Source: Boothiomyces macroporosus (taxonomy: Eukaryota; Chytridiomycota; Chytridiomycetes; Rhizophydiales; Terramycetaceae). Taken from it: DNA of 64,000 nucleotides. Positions 57,337 to 64,000 of this stretch are shown piece by piece. Position 1 is the first letter of the stretch. Each line of letters begins with the position of its first letter. The DNA lies in contig JADGKB010000063.1 of NCBI GenBank assembly GCA_027604185.1, forward strand, positions 1-64,000. The letters run 5' to 3'. Position numbers and translations under genes: made by a program. The notes under the pieces are model-generated. The model was not told the DNA's origin. It worked only from the letters and a program-made list of their open reading frames with translations, and searched no databases.

Positions 57337-60300
57337 TTAAATTTCAATAGATTGGACACTTGGCTTTTTGTAGTGACGCAGCTGTGCTCCCGGCTCTTGA
57401 GGTTTGAATGGAGAATGCTCACCGTATGGCTTTGGAATAGGAAGTTGCCCCAAACCAGTTGTTTCTGGAATATACGCATTTGGTCTTGGCTCAGCAGTGG
57501 TTTTGACTTTGCCATGAAGATAAAAGTCGTCTTCACTAATGGTTAATCAAAAGTACAGTTCAATAAACCTTCCATTTGCAATCCTTTCTCGCTTTTCTTT
57601 GAGGGCTTGAAGCTTGGCTTTTCTTTGCTGCCTCTTTCTTTCCTCTCTGATGAAATCCCCTTCAATCTGGTCGAGAGGAATATCCCCAGATTCCAGTCGG
57701 CTTTTAGCTTCATCGAGCAAACATTCCTGGATTAGTTTTGCCAGACCTTTTCTGAAGTTTCCCTGTACAAACTCATTGCCATTGCTTGATGCATAGCCAA
57801 CTCGGACACTTTCGCCATAGTTTTCTTTGTGATATTCTTGATTCGCTTTGTCAACTCATTGATTTCTGTTGTGGTGGTATGTGTCTCATCTTTTGAATCC
57901 ACAGTTTGCATTTTGAGCCTTTCCACCAAGGCACTAACCTCCTCCAAAATCAAATCTTTTTCCAAAATGCTTTCCTGATATTAAATTAGAGTACTTCTTG
58001 AATGGATAGTAGATTTTCTAATTTCTCAATTTTCTTTGTCAGCTCTTCTTGGGTTGGATCAACACCTCCCAAATTTCTGCACCGGTTCTCATCGCTAGGG
58101 TTTTCCATTTGTCCTCCAAGGGTAAGTGTGAGCTCCATTAGCTCTGTTTTTTTCTTGTCTAACTTGGCAATTTCCTTGTCCAATTCAGCAATGATAGGTT
58201 TCTTTTGCTTTTGTAATTCTAATTGCCTTTTTGATTCTGCGAGAATCAACTGTAGTTTTCTAATCTCATCATTTCTGTCGGCTAATGCTGCGGCGCCTTT
58301 TGACATTATTTCCTTTTTCACGTTGATTCTTTCATACAAGATGCACAGCTCATCGTTCCTATCAAGGAGATGTACACCAGCCATGTTTCTGTCTTTGACC
58401 GATTGTTCGTATCTAGCTTTTAATACTTGCATTTCTTCTTCAGCAGCATTAATATTGCTATTTAAGGCTTCGATCCTAGTTAGGCGATGTTCAATCTGAT
58501 CCCTTTTATCCCTGTATTGCAGCATCAATTTATTTGCCTCGTTCCTCAAAGAATCTCTTAGTGCATACGCTGCGCTGTTTTCCTGCCTTCTTCTCTATGG
58601 ATTAACTCTAATTACAGCTAAATCCCGATCTTTGTGTGCGATTTCATGGCGCAGAATTTCAATTTCATTCGTAAGGATTTTAATCTTTTCTTTCATTTCT
58701 GCTAGTCTCTGTGTTGATGAGTGTATCATATTGAGCTTTGTTAAATATCAGTTACATATTTGTTTCTTTCATTCTTTACTAGTTCGTAAAGAGCCATAAA
58801 CTCTTTGACTCTAGTTACTGTTTCATTGCATCTCTTTGCGGCATCAACTAGAGCAATATCTTGTGTTGCATTGTCGTTCTTTAAACTTCTTATCCGAACC
58901 TGTGCTCTTATTACTTCCCTAGACTGTAATTAGCCATTTAATACCCTCAAATCTTTTTCGAGTTTGATTTCTTCGACAGCCCTAGCGACCAAACTTGCCT
59001 CTTTAATTGCGGTATCTAGTTCTGCTTCCAACTTTTTGTTGACCATAAACTGTTCCTCAAGCTCTTCGCTTTCGGCTTTTTCTACACGATCCTGCTGAAG
59101 AAATTCGTAGGTAGACACGTCTATTGCTTGTCTCAGACGCTGCACTTCTTTTTTGTAATGCTTTTCATCATTTCTTATTGCTTCCAGCTGTCTTTGGAGG
59201 TCAATTCCGTGTTTAATTGTTGCTGGAGTAGATAGTTTAATATTGTTCACAGTTAGTTCCAATCTTCTGTATAATTTCAAAAAAGTATCTTTTTCTCGAA
59301 TTACACGAAGTACCAGATCATGTTCCCTTTTAATCTTGGTTACCAAAAAGTTACATCATATACATGCTTGCGAAGAGACAAATCCAGTCGCACTCTTTCG
59401 GCTCTTTGGAAAGCAAGCTGTTCCTTGGCGAGTTCATGCTCTTTGAAAATGTCATCCACCTGTCTCTCCATTTGAATGATCAACCCTCTCCTTTCCTCGT
59501 ACGCTGCAGATAGGCCAATTCGCATTTCTTCCAAATCCTTTTTCTTTTTACCAAGTCTTTCAATTTCCTTGTCTAACGAGGAGCTTATTGTTTGTTGTTT
59601 TAAATTTTCTGCAGTGAGCGAATTCATTGCATCTCGAAGAACTTCAATTTGTTTCAATATTTTAATTGGGGTTTCTGACGCTTTTACAAACGCAATAGAG
59701 TGTTTTTCCCTTTCGGCTTCTGCCCGCGACCTTTCTTGCATCACAATCTCGTAAGCTGCTTGCTTTTCCTCCATATCTTTTTGAAGATTTTCCACTTGCT
59801 GCCTTCGCTGAAGCAAATCAATCTTGTCTTAGTAAAAAATACTTTTAGTTCCTTTGTAGCGGCAATTAACTGAGGTTCAAGCATATCCGCTTTGTGTCTT
59901 CTGATTTCTTCAATGTCGTGAATGAGGTCCTGCTTTGTTTTTGATAATTCCTCAATATCTAGTTGCAGCTTTGATTCTCTGTCGATTGCCATATCGACTT
60001 CATTTTGAGCCTACATTACTACAGAGGTACTTTGAGCAATTCTCTTTTCAAATCCCCAATTTCTGCATTTCCTGTAAATTGAAGTGAAATCGCTCGATCT
60101 TTTTCTAAGCGCTGCATAGTCATATCCTGTAAAGTGTTTCTGAAGGTTTCAGACATCTCCTTTTCAAAAGCTGTCAGACTGAGCAAAAACCCGTGTAAAT
60201 CAATAAAAGCCTTCTTGTATTTGTTGATTCTAAATCAGTTGAAACAAACCTCTCTTCCGTAACATCTTTTTTCGTTTTTAACGCATCTAGAGCCTTATAT

Positions 60301-60456
60301 CCTGGAGAACTTTCAATATTGAATAGTCCAGAAAGATAATAGTCTCCCTGATGGTCCTCATCATCAATATCTAGAACTTGCGTCTCCGGTGCTTTGGAAT
60401 CTTTAAGCTTCGCGTCTTCCTCAGCTGCTATTAGTTTTCAAGTTACTTTCTGCCAT
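57337..60456 (-). CDS. CCDC146: CCDC146/MBO2 flagellar coiled-coil protein
   Basis: 965 residues, close to human CCDC146. N-terminal [20 protein letters not shown] and [12 protein letters not shown] match the conserved start; a coiled coil fills the middle; the C-terminus [24 protein letters not shown] and [19 protein letters not shown] is the family signature. Known roles are centriole/basal body and doublet microtubule functions. Eleven introns, all 19-21 nt: 60428-60446, 60230-60249, 60011-60030, 59823-59842, 59335-59354, 58924-58944, 58736-58755, 58595-58615, 57975-57994, 57727-57746, 57536-57556. The first coding exon has only ten bases. Strong evidence that the organism builds a flagellum or centriole. 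Confidence 0.92.
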
Positions 60457-60641
60457 GAAAAAGTAAAACAATCTTGACACCTCGCGAATATTATGATGTA
60501 ATAATGCTATATCGATAATTCAACTGTATTTATTTAAAGTAATAAATAGAATGTGTATATCCCGTCTTTCTTCTATAAAATTAACCGTAGCGGTTGGTTG
60601 TTCTGCTGACGTCAGTCTAGCAGGAAATATTCTTTTACAAA

Positions 60642-61386
60642 ATGTCTGAATTTGTTTCAACCGATACTTCATTGAATGCGAATGAATCAAAAAAGGGGTT
60701 TACATTCGGGAATACCGTCAAGAAGCTGTCAAAATTTATGAGTGGCAGCAAAGCTTCCTTGAATAAACCAGTCCATCAAGAAACTGATATATCCGAAGCG
60801 ACATTTAGGAACAGTGTTAAACGTATTCCTTCAGCAAAATTAAAAGGTATCACCACTTGGTTTAGCAAGGGCAAGTCTAAAGTCACTGAAAAAGAAAAGA
60901 ACGAAATTGAAAGAGAATCGACCGCTCGCACAAAAGTATACAAAACCGAAGGCATGTTTGAGGATAGAGAAAGCGAGCCTGTTGATCCAGAGTATTTAGA
61001 AAGCATGCAAAGGGAATACGCTTCGTCAGTAGAAGATGCAACATGGAAAGTTCCATTCCATGTAGGCAGCGCAGACATTTACACTTCACCAACAGTAGAG
61101 ATGCTTCCAAGGAGAGAAGATGCCAATGTAATTCCCCGACAACGTTCAGACTCATTGAAAAGAGCAGACTCTATTGATGAATTTCAAGGTAGACGCCAAG
61201 GCATTTACATTCCAACAACATTAAAAGAAGCAAAGGAGAACCCAACCAAATCCGCCTTTGACATAAACAGAGAACACATGGTTTCGTCCCAGGTAAAACA
61301 AACTAATACAGGATGACGCATTCAAAATATCTGATGCTGATCAGGTAGATGATCTCGTTTGTTTCGTAGAACATCCTGATTGTTGA
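60642..61386 (+). CDS. Unrecognised small basic protein
   Basis: 241 residues. The N-terminal half is Lys/Ser-rich with two similar pieces, FGNTVKKLSKFMSGSKASLN and FRNSVKRIPSAKLKGITTWF, ending SKGKSKVTEKEK. The middle is acidic (EDRESEPVDPEYLESM), then phosphorylatable-looking RQRSDSLKRADSIDEF. One 19-nt intron (61303-61321) adds a conserved-looking acidic last exon ending VEHPDC. No family recognised. The start codon is 185 bases from the CCDC146 start on the other strand. Confidence 0.65.
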
Positions 61387-61419
61387 TAAATTATACGTGT
61401 TAAAACTTTCGCGTTTATC

Positions 61420-61926
61420 ATGTTATTAAGAATACTAAAATACGAATTCAAAATTAAAGAATTGCTATCGCATCTAGTGTTAGTTGTACTTGTATTTACA
61501 AGTTACAGTTTTCTGTTTAAAGCGGCATTGACAGTTCAACCATCGGATTGGAATTCCTTACTTCCGCGGGTATATTTTGGAATCACTGGATGTAATTCTT
61601 ACAATGCATTAGGGTATTTAAACTATGATGAATTCGCCCCAGCTTGCCAGTTGTCATTCACTAATTTCACCACACTTCTATCTTTGTATAACATTGAAAT
61701 GACCAACGCAGAGGCTGAATTATTCTTTAATACACTGGATGTAAGTCAAAATAATATGCTATCATGGGGTGAGCTCAAGCTGGACTATATTGGCGACGGT
61801 AAAGGAGCGTTTAAATATTACTTGGATCGATGGATGCGCCTGCGTCATCAAGAGCTTGGGGGTGGATTGCAGCGTATTACAGATATAGATTACAACTACT
61901 ATGACAATAATTTCCAATCGCAATAA
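61420..61926 (+). CDS. Unrecognised protein with membrane segment and one EF-hand-like loop
   Basis: 168 residues, single exon. An N-terminal hydrophobic helix (HLVLVVLVFTSYSFLFKAAL, about 18-37) is a signal anchor or signal peptide. The rest is soluble with an EF-hand-like 12-residue loop DVSQNNMLSWGE (D, S, N, S, E at positions 1, 3, 5, 9, 12), preceded by a helix NAEAELFFNTL. Calcium binding is plausible but untested. The stop codon is one base from the end of the gene on the other strand. Confidence 0.65.
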   Translation: MLLRILKYEFKIKELLSHLVLVVLVFTSYSFLFKAALTVQPSDWNSLLPRVYFGITGCNSYNALGYLNYDEFAPACQLSFTNFTTLLSLYNIEMTNAEAELFFNTLDVSQNNMLSWGELKLDYIGDGKGAFKYYLDRWMRLRHQELGGGLQRITDIDYNYYDNNFQSQ

Positions 61927-61927
61927 A

Positions 61928-62185
61928 CTAGAATTTAATTTTATTGATTAAACCCAGAGTTACAGTCCAGCAGAAACAAGGAATAACAGTAATAATTACA
62001 AACAGGGCCTCAAGTGGGAGTAAAATGTTGAGGGGTTGAGTAGATCTATGGGTGGTAATGATCTGCGAATCTTTTATACAAGGAATATCTAATTGCGAAT
62101 TCAACGCATTGGTTCCGATCGCTAGTAGCTCATTTGCTTTTTCCGTAATCTCTTTGAATTTCTTGTTGAATTCTTCATCTTCCAT
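61928..62185 (-). CDS. Small tail-anchored-type membrane protein
   Basis: 85 residues, single exon: a charged helical N-terminus (EEFNKKFKEITEKANELLA) and one C-terminal hydrophobic segment (ILLPLEALFVIITVIPCFCW) followed by LINKIKF. This layout fits a tail-anchored or small organelle membrane protein. No family recognised; short, but the frame has a good ATG and a plausible topology. Confidence 0.5.
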   Translation of the reverse strand: MEDEEFNKKFKEITEKANELLAIGTNALNSQLDIPCIKDSQIITTHRSTQPLNILLPLEALFVIITVIPCFCWTVTLGLINKIKF

Positions 62186-62234
62186 TTTATCGCGTTGAAA
62201 ATCTTTGAAAACTATGGCCTTTTAAGGAATGATT

Positions 62235-62348
62235 AATTCACGAATAAATGCTCGTTGCTGTAAAAATCGTTGAATTCACGAATAAATGCTCGTTGCTGTA
62301 AAAATCGCTGAATTCACGAATAAATACTCGTTGCTGTAAAAATCGTTG
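62235..62348 (+). repeat. Three tandem copies of a 38-bp unit
   Basis: Units at 62235-62272, 62273-62310 and 62311-62348, each starting AATTCACGAATAAAT and containing GTTGCTGTAAAAATCG. They differ at only a few bases (G/A in the first third, T/C near the end). It sits 50 bases upstream of the ATG at 62185 on the minus strand. The gap 62349-62484 to the next gene shows nothing else. Confidence 0.92.
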
Positions 62349-62484
62349 AATGGCAAGATTCCAATCAACCGCCCCAAAGTACCCAAACAGCTATCTTTGC
62401 ATCACAAAAACAAAAACTACTTTGGCACAATTGACTGCACTTGGGTCTAGGTGAGTAGACAGAAGCAATGTATAGGCGTGTTTA

Positions 62485-63309
62485 TTAGAACAAATGAATG
62501 ATGAATGACTTTAACGAGTATGAGCAAGTCCAAAAGAAAGATCCCCAGTCAGACTTTTCACTAGTTCGATCTTGATTGGTGGTAATTAATATCCCGCAAG
62601 GCCTGACTGAAGTCTTTGGGTTTGCAGCATACACCCGCAATTCATAGTCAATCAGCGGCATGTAATCCAAACCACATACCCATCGAGTCTTGCCTTCCAA
62701 TCTAGTATGTTTACAATCTAATTTCTTTAATAATTCAATAACTTTAATATTGAATTGCGGAATCCCTGTTTCTACTAGGGCCAAGTCTTCAATTTCCCAT
62801 TCTATAACTTTGCTGCTCTTTGATTGGTTGTACAGGAATAACTGTAATCCAGTAATGAAAGAATGCGATCCGACAGAGTTATATTCTATTAAAAATTTGT
62901 CCAAAATATCCATAGCGGAGAAACCAGTGCTTATCGGATCCGCCTCTAGGGCTGTATTCAACTCTTGCAGCCTTCTATGTTGTCCTATATCGTGTACCCT
63001 CTTCCTCGTATCATTCTTTATCTTTACATAAGTTATAAAATCCTGAGGAAATATCATTTCGCCTTTTGAATCAAATCCAACAGACAAATAGTATTCAATG
63101 ATTTCCTGGTATTGACTGGTAGCTGGTAGAGGCAGGTGAAGATCCTCACGTTCAAAGTCCAAATATACCCTCGACTCTGCTGATTTGCAGGAATCGAATA
63201 GTGTAAAAAAATGGTGCAGCGAAGCTATTTCTGTTGGGTTATCCTGACATAGTTCGTAGAATTCCGTACAGAGGAGTTGAAACTTTTGCTTGTATTCCTG
63301 GCTGCTCAT
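62485..63309 (-). CDS. Unrecognised 274-residue protein
   Basis: Single exon. Mixed alpha/beta character without signal peptide or membrane segment: EYKQKFQLLCTEFYELCQDN at the start, AESRVYLDFEREDLHLPLPA, VKIKNDTRKRVHDIGQHRRL, and near the end LEGKTRWVCGLDYMPLIDYE. No motif that I can assign. The uninterrupted frame from ATG 63309 and balanced composition argue for a real gene. The last 20 residues (WTCSYSLKSFIIHL) may include read-through of an unrecognised intron. Confidence 0.65.
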   Translation of the reverse strand: MSSQEYKQKFQLLCTEFYELCQDNPTEIASLHHFFTLFDSCKSAESRVYLDFEREDLHLPLPATSQYQEIIEYYLSVGFDSKGEMIFPQDFITYVKIKNDTRKRVHDIGQHRRLQELNTALEADPISTGFSAMDILDKFLIEYNSVGSHSFITGLQLFLYNQSKSSKVIEWEIEDLALVETGIPQFNIKVIELLKKLDCKHTRLEGKTRWVCGLDYMPLIDYELRVYAANPKTSVRPCGILITTNQDRTSEKSDWGSFFWTCSYSLKSFIIHLF

Positions 63310-63756
63310 TTTTTGTGAAACAAAAATCTGCTTTTCAAAGGGTTAATTCAAATTTCGAAAGGATTCAAATTTCCAACTGATTTCGATTGAAACTATTTGG
63401 ATTGGATGGACTGGAATTCACAGTCATAACCACTCGTGAAAAGTTGGTTGTACAAATCATGACCGCATTTTGCCAGATTACACATACTATACAAGCAGAA
63501 ATTGTTGTTCACACGGGCTCGTTCAATTAGGATCGAACAGAGTTTGAGATTCTCTTTAACGTGATGGTGAATATCTTTGAATAACAGAAAAGATCTAAAG
63601 ATTCAGCTTTCCCCTAATTTCCCATTTACAAATCAGACCAAGAGAACTATTTTCGGTTTCTTGCGGACAATAAATTAAGTGGGCTTGGAGGTACCACTGT
63701 CAAATTTTGTAGATGATGACAGATAGCAATCTACTATAAATCTTGGAGATTATTCA
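63310..63756. other. Divergent intergenic region
   Basis: 447 bases. No coding stretch, tRNA or repeat recognised; presumably promoters of both flanking genes. Confidence 0.45.
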
Positions 63757-64000
63757 ATGCTTTTAATGATTTTTCCAATATTATTGGTACCTGTGCGATC
63801 TCAAACTGCCACTACATCTATATTTTCCAATAGTTCTAGTGTAACTTTGCAATGTTCCTCTAATGTAGTGACAGTAACGAACACGGTTGTAATTATGCCA
63901 ACTGTGGTTGGAAACCAAACTGATACAGTTCTAACCACCTTTACATTTTCATCAACTGGCACTGATATCAGTTTACCATCATTTACAACTGTCCCAATCT
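63757..64000 (+). CDS. Thr/Ser-rich secreted or cell-surface protein, 5' part
   Basis: Open from ATG 63757 to the window edge (81 codons). MLLMIFPILLVPVRS is a clear signal peptide; the mature part is dominated by Thr, Ser and Val (TVTNTVVIMPTVVGNQTDTV) with several N-x-S/T sites, like fungal cell-wall or adhesin stalks rich in O-glycans. The end is outside the window and introns cannot be judged. Confidence 0.6.
   Translation, partial: MLLMIFPILLVPVRSQTATTSIFSNSSSVTLQCSSNVVTVTNTVVIMPTVVGNQTDTVLTTFTFSSTGTDISLPSFTTVPI

Noticed and set aside
1..64000. CRISPR array, transposon or viral insertion
   Set aside because: No regularly spaced repeats, no transposase or integrase motifs, no terminal inverted repeats and no viral gene seen; the few repeats are short and local.
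1..64000. Alternative genetic code or reassigned stop codons as the cause of broken frames
   Set aside because: All interruptions fall inside GT-bounded segments of about 20 nt, and family proteins are continuous with the standard code after their removal.

Overview
Nuclear DNA of a small, gene-dense, AT-rich eukaryote, best read as a flagellated, early-diverging fungus (chytrid, sanchytrid, aphelid or Cryptomycota grade). Clues for fungus: a perfect Zn2Cys6 zinc cluster, fungal-style VMA7, ELP1, MGM1 and PRP2, and a fungal type G-gamma with a CaaX box. Clues for a flagellate outside Dikarya: a full-length CCDC146 (MBO2) homologue, a SAXO/TEX45-like axonemal repeat protein and a severin-type gelsolin. 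The species itself cannot be named from the sequence.

Layout, left to right: tail of tRNA-Asn; Zn2Cys6 regulator; RRN3 (Pol I factor); axonemal repeat protein; VMA7; syntaxin-6-like SNARE; DCN1; MGM1; Smr protein; Yippee; an unknown; ELP1; LSM7; a helical unknown; sphingolipid delta-4 desaturase; trimethyllysine dioxygenase; ribosomal eL43; guanylate kinase; MtnB (methionine salvage); two unknowns; QCR6/UQCRH; SNF4 (AMPK gamma); DUF4272 protein; DHX57-like helicase; B-box/DUF2009 protein; severin; BCD1; NUP192/205; coiled-coil protein; PRP2; ankyrin protein; G-gamma; an NTF2-like/Jupiter-motif fusion; CCDC146; and at the right end small membrane or unknown genes and the start of a Thr-rich secreted protein. 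About 42 protein genes lie in 64 kb, with intergenic gaps often of 10-60 bases.

The outstanding feature is the introns. I can place about 117 by keeping the reading frame and, where the family is known, its conserved residues. Nearly all are 19-24 nt long (mode 20-21), start with GT (mostly GTA), and carry a CTAAC/CTAAT/TTAAC-like branch site only 3-7 nt before the 3' end. No intron I trust is shorter than 19 nt, and in at least eight introns an AG that would give 16-18 nt is skipped for a later AG. Three introns, two of them fixed by strongly conserved protein families, appear to end in TG rather than AG. One site in NUP192 looks like two complete mini-introns back to back.

The genes form no dedicated pathway; they are a housekeeping mix. 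The shared theme is compaction: tiny introns, divergent start codons 11 and 37 bp apart, and convergent genes whose stop codons touch or overlap. Gene identities come from recognising family motifs in the translated exons; no database search was run, and all intron boundaries are inferred from the genomic sequence without transcript data.
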